Shown: positions 34,713 to 48,043, counted from the first letter of the stretch. The stretch: 64,000 nucleotides of DNA from Nereocystis luetkeana (GCA_031213475.1 JARUPZ010000014.1:7453491-7517490), one strand, 5' to 3'. Notes: generated by a model from the letters alone, not told the origin. Numbers and translations: made by a program.

Positions 34713-36960
34713 GTTAGGTAAGGTATACCTACTCGTAGGCGTTTGATGTTGCACCTAGCGTACCTAATGCCTAAGTGTTAGGTAAGGTATGGAAGCGGTA
34801 ACTAACGTACCTAAGGCCACTTCTTATGCAGTCGGAAACTAGGATTGAAAAAGCCGGTTTCCGATCGGTGTTTTTTCCGACTGGATTGCGAATAGCTACC
34901 CTTCTTATTATCGACCGTCGGATCGAATATACCTGGTACAGTTTTTGAGTTTCTTTCTGGAGACCAGGAGACGCTTATGCACGTGAGTGGGTGTAGCTTG
35001 ACCACTGTTGCTGCTGTAGCACCCAGAAACAAGGGTAGGGTAGACGGAAGTCGGTTCGAAACTGTTTTGCCGTAATGCCTGTGGGGTCAGAGAGGTCTTC
35101 CTCCTCCAGCAGCAGCTGCGCCCTACCACACATTCATGCTGATGTGTGTCTCGCTTCTTCCTCGAGCAGCGTGTGAGCTTCAAACGCGGGGCGTTCTCCT
35201 CTATCTCGTCCTCGAGGCCACATCAAGACGCTGGGTTTGTTCGACAGTTCCCAAAGCTACAACCAGTGCAGCAGTTGCAAAAGGTCGTGATCGATACCGC
35301 ACACTGCGGCCATCGGGTGCTGTGACGTGCTGCTGACGGACATAGATGAGGATAATATGTCACGCTGACTCGAGCCGAGCAGCAGCAGAAGTGACAGCGG
35401 CCAAGCCAGCGTCGCCGATGCTGTTGTGTGGGGTTGTGTCGTATGTCGTGTTGTTGTGTGGGTGTGTTATACTCGTACGAGTATGCGGCTGGACTCCGAT
35501 GCACGAATCCGACTGACGAATGGATCGGAAATCTCTTTTTTTTCGACTGCCTGGCCCAGTTGGAAATCATAATCATTTTTTTTAATTGAAAAGGCGCTTT
35601 TTCAACTGCATAAGATTGCCTTTTTTTGTCTCCAATCGGAAACCGGCTTTTTCGACCCTAGTTTCCGACTGCATAAGAAGTGGCCTAACACCTACCTGGT
35701 AGGGAAGGTATCCGGATCCGTACTTCATGTACCTATAACTTAGGTAAGGTGCTGGCGTTGGGCCCACAGCCTCGTAACACTATCTACCAGGTATACAGTA
35801 AACCCGGGGATTCGTCGACGGGTATACTCGATACCCGGGTAGTAAGTATTGGAGCTTACCTATCGTACCTAAATTTAGGTAAGATTTCGAGGTCCGCACC
35901 TAGAGAACCTAACACCTATACCTTCAGCAGGTAATTTATTGGGAACCGTACCTAACGTACCTAAAACTCAGGTAAGGTAGGTGTTATTGAGTTCGTCCCC
36001 AGGCTCGTACCTAGACCCGAGTATTTCGTACTGTGGTAGACAGGTTTACCCGCTACCCGCCGAGTAAGTGTTGATGGCCGTACCTAACGTACCTACTGTA
36101 AGCTTTAGGTGAGGTTTGTGGAGCCGTACCCAAGTGGGGATACGGGCACGCACCCGGGTAAGTACCTGGGTTCACATCCGTACAAGATACGTCAAATTGA
36201 TGGGGCTGGGCTCTATTGTAAAGCGTGCTGGCAGTGGTAATCTACTGTGGCAGCAGCTATCTACCGGCTGGGCCTGCCAGTAGATGCTGCTAAATAGAGT
36301 CTCTGATCTCACGTACGTCTGATCTCACGTACATCCAAAAAGCATTTCAATATTGTTTCATCGAGACACCTAGACCAGTGGCTGTTTCATTGGGTGAGTG
36401 AGGGCTTATTATATAGCTACAATAACACCAACCTGTAACCCAAGGGCTGGAGCGATTGAGTAACGTAAGTGCCAGAGTTTGTGAGAGCTGCCTAGGGAAC
36501 GTCCTGTGTGCTGGCTCCCTCGCTGCATGAAGCTTGGATCTTGTGGTCTCCACCTACCTGCGGTTTCCCGCATTGTCTACGCCGCTACTCTATCCCCTGG
36601 GTTGGGCACGTCTGGCAAACAGGTGTCCTGGGTATGTGCCCCAGGTGGCAGGTGTCGTGGGTAAACACTTAGGCAAGGTACCAGGATCCGTACCCAACGT
36701 ACCAAATACATACTATAGGTAAGATATTGAGGTCGTCCCCAGGCTCGCACCTATGCCCTTGTACTTCGCCGACCTGTATAGCCGATACCCGGGTAAGTAT
36801 TTAAGCCACGTAACTACCTAGAACTTAGGTGAGGTATCGAGGTCTGCACCTAACGTACCTACCACATATGTGAGGTATCGAGGCCCGTACCTAACGCACC
36901 TAAGCGTCGGGTACAGGTACTCACCTGGGTATTTTACCCGGGCGTACCTAAGTACGTACA
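34713..36960. repeat. array of CGTACCTAACGTACCTAA / TTAGGTAAGGT units
   Basis: Over 2.2 kb, units of roughly 100-170 bp recur with cgtacctaacgtacct, a short spacer, ttaggtaaggt (or gtgaggt), tcgaggtccg, and ccgggtaagtat. The unit is itself partly palindromic (acgtacctaa / ttaggtaaggt). The array is interrupted by the 871-bp element at 34815. No ORF of interest. Confidence 0.75.
34815..35685. mobile_element. 871-bp non-autonomous element with ~50-bp terminal inverted repeats, TAA flanks
   Basis: The left end ggccacttcttatgcagtcg continues gaaactagg-t-gaaaaagccggtttccgat; the right end is its exact inverse apart from a few changes. TAA flanks both sides (34812-34814, 35686-35688). It carries no transposase. 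TAA target and GGCC termini resemble the element at 8061 and suggest PIF/Harbinger mobilisation (inference). Confidence 0.88.
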
Positions 36961-37170
36961 TCATCTACTCTAAAAATGCCCCTGAAACGTTCGATGTCAT
37001 GGAGGAGACTACTACCGAATGTATGGTGGAAGTTTGGTAGGTCGGATAAACCCTTCCAGTGTGGTACTGCTTCTCACGTCGCAAAAAAATATACAAAGCA
37101 GTCTCGCCTATGCCGCGGATCGCCGTGTACTTAGTTGATCACCGCGACAAATGGGGCATCTGAATCACCG

Positions 37171-37370
37171 TGCTATTAATAATTGTGGAATACGCGGACG
37201 TTTCCCCAAAGGATTCTGCGACCTGTGTCCCTGTGTTGCGGAAACGGTATGGAAAAAACAAAATGCTGGAGGAGCTGGAACGATCCAGGGAATCGCGAGT
37301 GCCAAAAAGTGCTGTGATCATCGCGTTGCGGCCGTCGGGCTCGATCATCTATCCGCAGAGCAAGAACACG
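37171..37370 (+). CDS. candidate exon, weak similarity to a CHASE-type sensor motif
   Basis: An open stretch, followed by a GTGCGT donor after AACAC, encodes a basic segment (VLRKRYGKNKMLEELE) then SAVIIALRPSGSIIYPQSKN. The pattern hydrophobic-P-x-G-x-(I/V)-x-YP-x-x-x-N recalls part of the CHASE extracellular sensor domain, but the match is short. The acceptor is not certain and no neighbouring exon of the domain was found. The opposite strand is also open. Confidence 0.22.
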
Positions 37371-37415
37371 TGCGTATGACAGCGTGCCTGCATTATCAGC
37401 GCTAATCATGTGCAG

Positions 37416-39480
37416 CTAGTCGTATTTTTTACACACTATTAACAGAGTGCACATCAGCAGCGCCGGTCGCACCTTTTCCCCCCATCCCCTGTACCTTTTT
37501 AATTTGGCGGGTTCTACATGTAGCCCGATCCGGCCCCTTTTCCCACTTAAAAAAATATATAAATTGAATAGGCAATAAAGTAGTAGAGTGGAACAATGGG
37601 GATTTTGGCCTGTATGGATTGATGTTTGTGTTTTGCGAGCAGAGCATTCTGTCGCCAAGGTACTACCACGAAACAAATATTTTGTCATTGATTGGGCGTT
37701 GCCCTCCATGCCACGTATGGGCATTCGCTCTCCCAGCTGCAGACAAAAAAAAAAAAGTGACCTAACTGGAGCTGTGTGGCTCGAGGTCGATGCATGCAAG
37801 AAGGATCGCACAGCGAAAGCGTTAACTATAAGAGTGACAAAACAAACATTTCAAAGCGAAAACCCACAAACTTGCTGAAACCGCAGGGGGTGACGGATGT
37901 CTTGCCCACAGGCCACGAAACTGCGAGCACAGCGATTAACAGCCGCGAAACCGAGCACAGGCCTCTATGTGGTGTGTGATTGGAGTTCTATCCTCAAAAT
38001 GTCCGCCGAACGTCCGCCGTCGGCGGGCATACGTGGCGGAGTCGGTGATGGTGTGGTGTCGTTGTGGTATGGCGTCTGCTTGCAGGTGTCGTGCGGTAAA
38101 ATGGCCCCACACCGAACATCGAAAACGTTGCCTACGACGCGGCGACAGCAGTTCGAGAGACTTGCAGCTCCTGGAGAGAAGTTACCAAGGGAACGACCGG
38201 CTGGTGCAATGACGCAACACATCATATGTGTCATACGGTTGTGATACCCGGAGCATGTATGTGTTGTTTTTCGCGCTGTACCCGGTGAGCTCGCTCCTGC
38301 CATTGACTGGAGTCTACAGTACCAGTTACATATATATATATATATACATACTTGGTGTGATGCTATGGTTGACGCTTTTTCATGGTAGCGGCGAGACTCT
38401 GAACAAGAAGCCTCTTCGTTTGGAAACGCGGGACTCGATCATCAACGTACAAACCTGGAGAATGAAGCACGCCTCCCTACTCTTTAAACTTCTTGTATAT
38501 ATGTGATAGAACAAAATCAATCGATTGTATCATTTATGACGTTTAGTGCTATTGCATATTTAGGGTTTCACTCGTAAGTTGGCACCGAAACAATGAACTC
38601 ATAATGAATGGGACGAGTGCGACTATCGCCGTGCAAGCTGCTTTGGGTTGTCAGGCCTGGCCACTTCCCCCGCTACCACACACCCCCTCTAGCCCCTCGG
38701 CAGGGGTACCTACTCTGCAATTAGTTTGGGATACACTACGAAACCCTCCGGATGTCTCATTTGCGGGGCACGGTGTTCCGCCTTCTCTGCTAGTGAGCCA
38801 GAAATGTGTTTCCACTGCTGGGCGATCGCGCTCTCACGGCGCTTTTACGGGCTTTATTACCACCACCTCCTACCGCTTATATGTATCAAGGTGTGCATAT
38901 ACACCTCTCTCGACGCAAGATTAAGTGTATACTGCAGGTCTTTGCACAACGAACAACCTTCTCAACGCCAGTGCTAAACTTACCTGGAATGGGCCTCGCA
39001 CCATGGTTCCTGCTTGTCGCGCATTCTAAAACGTTTTGAGTGGTTCTCGGCGAGGTGGGTTCGGCAATGAAGCGGTTCGGCCACCCATGAATTAACATCG
39101 AGGGCATTCGTCTGTATCGCGCCGCGTGCTGGGCGCATTTTGAATTCAAATTACATGCCAGCGATTCCTCAGTTGACTCTACCGTGATCGTTGTACGCCT
39201 CCATCTACATGAACATATTTAGATTCACGAATTCCTTCACAGCGATACGCGACCCTACATAATGTCGTCACGGCCATGGGGATACATTTGCAGACCGTAC
39301 AGACCGGCCTCTGTACCTAGTAATAGAGTGTTTCCCGTTTATCCCGCTATGCTTCAACAATAGCATTAATATACGGTGGAGATTTCAAGCCCCCTCATTT
39401 TGCCTCGCCGTCTAAAGATCCTACCCGTACGCACGTAGGAAAGGGGGCTGTACGCTTTCCTTCCAATACGGTTTCCATCC
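37416..39480. other. no gene recognised
   Basis: Short ORFs in all frames, none with family features. A (TA)n run is at about 38328-38346. I see no repeat family here beyond single words. Confidence 0.5.
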
Positions 39481-39572
39481 TGTGTCCTGTACTGCTCCTG
39501 AACGCTTTCCCTTCTCCCCCCTCGATTCATCATATTACGTGTGTGTGTTCTTCACATTTAACCGCTCTTTCT

Positions 39573-39672
39573 ACCCTTCGATATCCAGCACACCCAGTGT
39601 CCGTGCCGATTCTTCAATCCTCGAGAGATACAAACTCTGTGGTCACAGAACTGCGACACATCACAGGTACTA
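39573..39672. repeat. dispersed repeat, copy 2 (ccagtgtccgtgccgatt)
   Basis: Matches 29960-30062: tatccagcacacccagtgtccgtgccgattcttcaatcct, agagatacaaactctgtggtcacagaact. Confidence 0.75.
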
Positions 39673-39934
39673 AACTATTGCATTGTACGTCATTTTTGTT
39701 CGTGTTGTTCTTGCTTGTTATTCACCAGGTATGCATCAGGTATGCATATGTGGGAACTCGATACGCACAACAAGCAGGATCGATTCTCCTTCTGCTGTTG
39801 ATACCGAATACGTCAGGAGACAGCACATTCACCATTCACCTTTCACCCCTTGACAGACAGCAAGTTTACCTTGACCGCCTTGGCATGCCTTGAGTGACAC
39901 TAAACACTACTGGTAGGCTTTAGTGACGAACACT

Positions 39935-40420
39935 GGGCCCTACATATTTCACAGCACACGTGTTGCCTTGATTGGCGTGTCTCCTGACGTCTTCGGTCGG
40001 TACGTGTATTGTATATATATACAGCAGTTATTTATGTTCCCATTCATCATATCTATTTTGCCCTTAATTTCTTTCTACCGTAAACTCAGATTGGGATCCC
40101 ATATCAGGCTCACCCCCCCCCCATTTCCACTACGGTTAGTACCTTGATTAGAAACGCTAGGCCCAACTGTGCATATACCCTTGACAGTGCGCGTGTTGCC
40201 TTGCTTGTCGTGTCTCCCGACGTCTTCCCTTGGGGTATTTTAGTCATAATTTTCTTCTCTTCCCCGATACTATATATACATGCCCTTCTTTCCTCTCTCC
40301 CCTATTAACAGTCGTAACTCAGATCCGGGGTCATATAACCAGGCCCATTTATCTCCCTCTCTCCCTCCCTCCCTCCCCACCTACTACTGCGGTTCGTGCC
40401 CTCATTTTTGTCGAGGGAAT
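39935..40420. repeat. ~230-bp tandem duplication
   Basis: Unit one (about 39935-40165) and unit two (about 40166-40420) share gtgttgccttg-ttg-cgtgtctcc-gacgtcttc, then a pyrimidine-rich stretch, aactcaga(t)-gg(a/g)tc, and actacggtt-gt(a/g)cc. The second half recurs at 44290-44400 (aactcagatccggggtca...ctacggtacgtgccttcattttt...cttttcttccc). Confidence 0.75.
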
Positions 40421-41643
40421 GCTCCAGTCCTTTCTTCCCTTGCCGACTTGCGTTGGTACTGGCGCCGGGAAAATCATTTTTTGCCACCAGCTACACATGG
40501 ATTTCGTCATGCGCGTTGTCAGAGGCATTTTGGTTCAGATGGCGCCATGGTGAATGGAATGCATGCCTACATACGGTGCTGAGCGGGCGCTCTCAGAGGC
40601 ATGCTGTTAACATAGCCGAGCGAGTGGGCATTTATTTGTGGGCTTTGAATGTGTTGAGATTTTTGGAGTGCTGTGCGTGCGCTCTTGGAAGTACATCGTT
40701 AAAATTTTCGAACAATTCGTTGAGGTATATGGGCGTGGAATATTACGGCGATTTTGCTGAAACATGGACTTTTAGCGGCTAGGATACCCACAACGTGAAA
40801 TAAATGCGGTACCTGGTAGATTATTGGACTGACTCCTATTATTGAGCTACCAGGTGTTGTGCTTTTGGCGGACTATCTCCGTGAAAACTGGTTGGGTTCT
40901 TCCGTGTCAAGTTTATCTGTGGTGTAACGCGATTTCTCGTGGGTTTTCAACCAAGCTAATGAATTGCCGCAAAGGTTGTTGCAGCTCTTCCCGGTATCAG
41001 TCAATATCATCGTCGCTGCCAAGGTCTTGAGATCGCTTGAAAGATGCGGGCAGCGTCAACCGCAGAACCTTGTATACTTAAGCATACCTGGTAATATTTA
41101 CCAGGTACCAGGTATATGGTATGAATATGGCAAAGCATATTGCCGGTGAAAACGTGAGCCAACTGATGGTGCGGAGTGGTTGACTCTATTTGCGGTAAAA
41201 ACTCCGGCCAACGAAAAAGGTTGAGGCGGGTAATTCACAACTAACTCCGGTTTGACCCGGGCTACGAGCACCGTCTCGCTTTTGCACCTTCCGGCTGAAC
41301 AGCTGTGACACTGCTGTGTGCGCTCAGATCGTCGCACACCAGTCAGTGGCCTTCCAGCCTCACCTCACCTCGTCAAGTCTTGGTTTCGGTGCAGGCCGGT
41401 CGAAAGGAATCGCCCCAAATCCTCTCCGCCACGAAGAATGTCGACGGCAATAACACTCACCCGAGTGCCACATACCATGGCATTTGGTATAATACTGGCC
41501 GCAACGAACAGCGGAAAAAGAGGCTGCCACACCCACAAAAGGTTTTTGTCAAGATCTAGGGATACGGCTATATACGTAGGGGCGAACAAACAAATCCGAC
41601 CATCCACAGGCGTTGAAAAAAATAAACCATATATTGTATACAG

Positions 41644-41802
41644 CCAGGCGCGGCGAAAAGAACTTCTTCCACCCGCTGCTTGTGACGTGTATGTTAATTT
41701 GCCTGGCTGGACAGTTTTTCGCGGTGGAATTCGGACGTACGGTCGACAATTATTTCAGAAACCCCACCCCGCTGGTTTGTTTACTTTCGCAATTTTTATC
41801 AA
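41644..41802 (+). CDS. candidate exon with one hydrophobic segment
   Basis: Acceptor TATACAG and donor GTAAGT bracket 159 nt, phase 1 to phase 1. The product contains FFHPLLVTCMLICLAGQFF, a likely membrane helix, then VEFGRTVDNYFRNP. The next candidate at 42723-42801 joins in phase. I recognise no family, and no supporting exon 5' of it is secure. Confidence 0.3.
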
Positions 41803-41896
41803 GTAAGTGTGGTTGAAGGTTGAATTGCCCAGTTTTTATTTTCTTCACGTGTGTATGCGCGTACGAGTATACGTGTTGGCTTTTCACATTACTATT

Positions 41897-41994
41897 AGTA
41901 GCCCTTTTAGTAGTGCAGTCCCGTTTTGGGGGAAAAATACTTGGAATTTGACTTCTTTGTCCCCGAAAAAAGACTCCAGTCCTAAAGCGGGTTG
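41897..41994. mobile_element. MITE M2, copy e
   Basis: gcccttttag-agtgcagtcccgttttggggg and tttgtccccgaaaaaagactccagtcctaaagcgggtt. The ends are worn (ttgatt instead of TTAA). Confidence 0.85.
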
Positions 41995-42570
41995 ATTTTT
42001 TCGTTCCTTACCCAAGAGAGATGCTGATTATGTGGTCACAGCCTGAGTCAGGGAAATACCTAAAGCAAAACAATAATCGTGAATTCATGGGTGAAGCAAG
42101 TGAAATGCACGCGTACCGGGTACGAGAACACAACATCACGCAAGCAAGAGGACCAGAAAACATTTTTTTTTAAATAAGACTAAACAAATAAATGTGAAAA
42201 ATAATAAGCAGAACACAACTATTATCTTAATAATGATGGAGAGAAAACATATATATGTATATGTTGTCCCGCATCCAGTGCACCTGGTGCTCTGTGTATG
42301 CCTGGTAGCAGGGTAAATAAATACAGATTGACAGGTTTTTGCTGAGCTGCTGTTGTAATGTGACGTGCGCCGGCGAGAGTTGGGTGCGGTATATCGTAAT
42401 CATTAAATTTTATATAACAAAGAGTGGGTTCTGTCCTGCCGACGTCATTTGTTAAGTACAAGGTCGGGGCACTTAGCATCCCTTGATACATCGATAGGTT
42501 TGCCTATTGAGCAGGTAGGTACTCGTTGGGGCTCACGTGTAAAGTTTGCTTAGAGATAGAAGAAGAAGAG

Positions 42571-42657
42571 CACCGCAGTCCCGTTTTGGGGACAAACCAG
42601 TCAAATCTCAAGTACTTTGTCCCCAAAACGGGACAGCGGTTCTAAAAAAGGGGTTAA
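42571..42657. mobile_element. MITE M2, copy f
   Basis: caccgcagtcccgttttggggacaaa and the inverse tttgtccccaaaacgggacagcggttctaaa, ending ggggTTAA. The left tip is missing. Confidence 0.85.
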
Positions 42658-42722
42658 TAGTCCATTCTTTGCACGGTGGAGACTGAGAGCAAGGAGAGAT
42701 TCATTGATTCGTGCCTCGCTAG

Positions 42723-42801
42723 GAAAACCCCTGGTTTTCTATATAAAATACGCCTCCCAAGTACTACAAATACGATCCAGATACCCGAACCTATTCCAGG
42801 G
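42723..42801 (+). CDS. candidate exon following 41644-41802
   Basis: Acceptor CGCTAG and a good GTAAGT donor bracket 79 nt. In the phase set by the previous candidate it encodes KPLVFYIKYASQVLQIRSRY then PNLFQG. No family recognised. The splice sites and phase agree, but such agreement can arise by chance. Confidence 0.25.
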
Positions 42802-44639
42802 GTAAGTACCGTCTGGCCTTGCAGCACAACGAGGAGCACCACCAGTATACACATGATGATGATCGCGTGCTGTGTCCTTTGCCAGCGGGTCTAAAAAATA
42901 CGAAAGCACACGAGCAACATACGAAGTATATGTGTACCACCAGTGGTGTCGGGTTACAGCTGGAAATTTTCGTGCTTAAAGTGTCTTCACGCCATTTTCG
43001 GACATGTGAGATTATTACGGGTAATAACTGCGGCAAAAACAGGGGACATTTCCAACACCCCCCCGCTGGGATCAAAAGGCACGTACATAAATAAATGTGA
43101 AAATACAAGCAGTAAATACCTTCTTGTTTTTGTTTTACTTTTTCGTGCGTATCGTTGATTTGTCATACCCTGTGTACCAGGTATTAGGGTATGCCCTATT
43201 TTGTTTCCTGTTGTACATACGACGAAGCGCCTCGATTATTCTCACGCATACCAGCGTGCCTGGACCTCTTCGCTATCCAAGATGCCATCGCCATGGTCGC
43301 AGCAGGTCGCAGGGCGACCGCACAGGTTCAAAAGTGGAAATACGGAAGGCAGGAGCTGCCCAAAGGAGAAGAAAAAAACGGAGGGGTTTCCTATAGGGAT
43401 GCAAAGCTTTGTATTTTTCGGGCAGGGGGCCTACAGTAGTTACCGCGGCTCACCCCTATTACTTACCGCCAAATCAGCCTCGCCGTAAGGAGGTAATGCG
43501 GTAATCCGACATCATTGTGTCCCAACATACCACTACATGGTGGAAGGCTGCAGGAAAAACGTGGCTGGTTGTGTACACAACCATTCTACACACGCATTCA
43601 ATCGTGAATTCCAGTTCCAGACGACGAATGAGTTGCGTAGCTACGATACGTGTTTAGACGTACTCACAGATTGGGGTCACGGTTTGTTGTCCGGCTTGTG
43701 CGCCGGAGGGCGCCGCCGCCGCTGCCCCCCCCCTCCCCTCGGCGCCTCCTTGAAACGGGCAAGGAATTCCGTCGTGTCCGGCGAGAAACAGTGGTAATAA
43801 TGCGTCCGCCAGTAAATATCTCCAAGGCTCTACACAGTCTACATCGACCGGGTGCAAAGCGAAGCTAGGCGTTTTGAAAAAAATACCCGGCTACAAGTGG
43901 GGGCACATTTTTTGTCAAGATGGGACATCGGAACCTGACGGTCAGGCGTTCCATATTTTATGTCACTGGCTTCTCCAGCAGTAGCATTAATAGTAGCTCC
44001 CCGTACATATATATATTAAAAAAAACAAAAAAAACAGCTCTGTGAAATCGAGGATTTCGCCGCAAAACTCTCATCTTTGCAAGCTGTGTGTGGCACTTCG
44101 GTCGCGCGCACCACGGGTTTTAAATGTATGTGGCCTCAGGCCGTAAATAATACAGTCCGTGTGCGTATATAGGAGGGAGACACAATCTGAAGCTCCAGAT
44201 TGCAAGGAGGGCGTGTGTCTGTACTTTTTTTCTTTCTTTTTTTCTCTTATCCCATTCATTATCTTCGCACATCTTCTTCTCTCTCTCCTTCCAACTCGTA
44301 ACTCAGATCCGGGGTCACATAGCAGGCTCTTCTCCCCCCTTCCCGCTACGGTACGTGCCTTCATTTTTTATCGCGAGAAGATTTCAGCCTTTTCTTCCCT
44401 GACAAACTATGAATATATATATAATATATACCTGGTATATATATTATATGTAGATATTTCCGAGGTTGCGCGTAGCTTGCCACAGGGACGGTGTACCAGG
44501 CTGCTGATATTTTAGGGGTTCTCCTAATAAAATCAGGTATATATACCCTGTCGCTTTTTAGGATGGTAATATTATAATATTTACTCATACGAGTACTTCC
44601 TGGTTACACATACATAGAGGTCCTACCCTTCAAGGCACG

Positions 44640-45270
44640 CCGCAGGCGCTTTCAGGCACGCGGAGATAGGCACGCGCTGCAGGCGAACCAAAAACAAGAT
44701 AGGCAAAAAGATAGCCATGTTTTGCCTGACGTGTCTCAACTTGCATTAATCATGTGCATATATATATATATATCTATAATAAATATTGAAGGAATTTGCC
44801 TTAAAAATTGCACGAGACACCCCTGAAACCTTTTCGGCGCCCCGAGACAAACCCCGTGTCAAGTAGTTTAGTGTGACTGGGCGAAATACATGCCAGGTAG
44901 GTATGAGATAGGCATAAAGATAGGCGTGTGCCTGGCGTGCCTTTTAATTTGCCTTTAAACTACCGATTGAAGGCATGACATATATATGTGCCTTAAAAAA
45001 TGCCAGAGACAAACATGCCTGAAAGCTTCTCGGCGCCCCGAGACAAACCTATACTAATTTCAAGTATTTTTATGTCGACGAGCAAATGCCTGGAACCTGC
45101 TCAGCGCCCCAGCGCAAATCCCATACTAGCTTGAAGTGCTTTGATTTCAAGCGGGAAAAGTGACTGAAAAAATGTATGAAACCTGTTAGTGCCGCAAGGA
45201 AAGCGCTAGATATACACTAAAATCAAGTAGTTTGAAGAGGCAAATAAATGCCTGAACAAGAATGCATGCA
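44640..45270. repeat. degenerate tandem repeat (gcgccccgagacaaacc units)
   Basis: About four units contain cctgaaac-tt-tcggcgccccgagacaaacc, an actagtttcaagtagttt-like block, and gataggca-aaagatagg / gcctggcgtgcc words. Spacing drifts between about 70 and 195 bp. A related word set is at 46995-47120. Confidence 0.65.
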
Positions 45271-46420
45271 AACATAAAAATATAAGTAGCATGTTTGTTT
45301 GTTTTTTTGTACCGACATGGAACAAGCGGTGATTACAGCACCTTCAGCTGACGACGTAGAACGGGGGAGAACAGCAGCATAAACCACAGCAGTTTAACTG
45401 TTAGATAGTAGGCTAAAAGTGGCGTTCTGGCTACAGTTTGCCGCAACCGTGCGTAGGAAGATCCTACAGTTTAGACCTATCTATCTATCCCAATTGAACG
45501 CGAACAAGTCCCAACGTTTTCTTTCAAATATATTGCTTTCAAAGAGCAGCCGACAAATACCTCGTACCGCCGCTGTGGGACAAGAGAGAAAAAATGTTTG
45601 ATTTTTTCTCTTCTTTTTTCCAGCGGCTGCAGGCGGCGCAATTTGTTTTCCTCTGGTTGCACACTAAACTATCAACACGCTGGTAGAAATCAGCTCGTCG
45701 TTCGTGTGACGATCGACGCTCGATCTCAACATATAGACCCAGCCCATGGCCAACCCGCTCGGTGTCCGGCAAGGCCAACGACTATTATATATAGATGACG
45801 GCCTCGAAGATATCAGGTGGATCTATGGTCTAGGGGATTCGAACCAAAGATCGGCCAGAGTTTTTCTCAAGCCGATGTTGGCCCAACATCGGCCCCAGAC
45901 TTGTTTTTTTCGGGCTTTTCTCAAAGTTTTTTTTTTTTTTTTTTCTAAACAAACGTGCCCATAGGAACCAACCGTGTTCTAAATAATTTGGAGGGTATCT
46001 TTGAAATTCATTTTTTATTGTTGATACTTCGCTTTCCCATTGGCATAGATAGGTCTAAACAAAAAAAAACTAAAAAAGTTCAGACGTATGCTCTTGTAAA
46101 ACAAAAGAGAATATATATATAGAGTCGTGCGTGTTCAGCGAACACTCTGCAAAGAGAGGAAGAAAAAAACAAACAAACGAGGTTCGATTCGCACCACTAT
46201 CAATTCCAGCAACAAACAACCAAACGTACGTTCGCAAGTATGTATGTATGTACATTGTGTGCATGCAGGGTCGATACATACCTCAAGGCCAGCGTTGGGT
46301 TCGATCTCGAATCACGCTTCGGCGCCATCAACATCAATCAGTCAGTCTACTTGCCGGACACACGAACGACCATGCCCGCACCCCGCACTGAAACTGTCCA
46401 ATGCGCTGGAGGCTCGCAGC

Positions 46421-46421
46421 T

Positions 46422-46453
<32 letters not shown>
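46421..46453 (+). repeat. (CTA)n microsatellite
   Basis: About eleven tactac units in tandem. Confidence 0.95.
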
Positions 46454-48043
46454 TAATAGTATTAGTAACTGCTGTAAGATTCGTACGATGTGCCTGCAAA
46501 GTAGACCAACGCCCAGACGGGTAGGGTGACTCGTGTACTGAACCAAGCTGGGGAGACTATGAGGGATTTTCGCTGGGTTCAAATCCCACACTACTACCTG
46601 ACTGACTCGGGAGAGATCATATCTAGACTCGGGTGCCTACATCCTCGGAGTAAACCACACTTTACTGACGGCCACAGGCAGGCCCGACCAAGGTGGAAGA
46701 AACGAACCGGGTTCGAACCGGTACACGAAAACTTGAGAAATAAGTGTGGACAGGGGTTTCCTCTCGCTCTCCGAGCCAGAAAAAAAAAAAAAAAAAAAGT
46801 ATGGCGCTGCCAGAGCCAAGTAGTTAATAATATGCAGGACACGACAACTAACTGAAGTTGTTATTTTACACGGCAGTGCCCCCATTATCATCAGGGGTGT
46901 GGTCTGTGGTATGTGCGCTGTGTGTGTGGCGGCTACGGGCTAAATATATATATATCCCCTTTCCCCTGGTCTGTTCCGAGATAACGTTGTTTTTTTGTAA
47001 AAGCGTGCCTGACGTGCCTGGGCGTGCCTGGCAAAAGGTAAGCAAGATAGACACGAAAACAGCCTGTAGTTCAGGCGCGCCTGTTTCAGAATTAATAGCA
47101 GTAGTGCAGGCAATTTTTCAGGCATGTATGTCTCAAAGGCTAGGGCCTAGATACAGACAGCAGCTATTATTAAATAGTAGTACCTCTACGAATAATGTTA
47201 TGTTCTTCGTTTTTTTTCATGTTCCGGCGGTTTGGTGCAAAACAAAAAACGTGGAGCATGATAGGCTCACCACACTTACTTCCTGGACGTTTAGAATATA
47301 TACGTCTTGTGAGTCAATTGAACCCGTAGTAGCTCTCCTTGTAACAACAGCAGAACAGGCTGCTGTTGCCACTGGCGCGTGTGGGCGTGTTGACACGACC
47401 TGACCCCCGAGAGGGGCAGGTAGGTGCGGGGGAGATATAGCCACTCGGGAGAGTCATCTCCTACGAATAGTAGTGTGAGACTCGCGCGAACTCACTCACT
47501 AACAAAGACAAACCTAAGCTATGAGTGAGGCCTGTCTACCGGACTCGATCCAGTTACGGTCCACCCAGTCACTACGAGGCCCCGTTGGGGATTTGGTTGG
47601 TTGAGCACGTTTCTTTGGACATCATCAATCAGCGTTTTATCACTCACCTCACTGTCCACGCGCGTAGTACTTGGAACACGTGCCGGGTGCTACTCTCTTC
47701 TCGTCGTATGGTTGCGCGTTGGTCTCGTCTTGTGCTCTGAGAGGAGGAGCGAGGGGTGCATCCCTGTGAGAAGGGCATTTCAGTAAGAACGCCTTCCCAA
47801 TGAATGGAGGTGATACGGGGACACCAGTGGTCGAACTTTTTTCAGTTTTTTTTTTTTGTTTTTACTATTTATTATTGTGTGGTATGTACGAGTAGTGAGC
47901 AGAGTACGAGTACGTGCAGTACAGCAGCAGTATATTCGTACACTATTAACACTTTCGTTGCGTATTGCGTCCATTCTACGTACGTACAACCACAGCTTTT
48001 GGCCTTGTTTACCCCCCTGGCTATTTATGCCGTGGTTGTGTCT

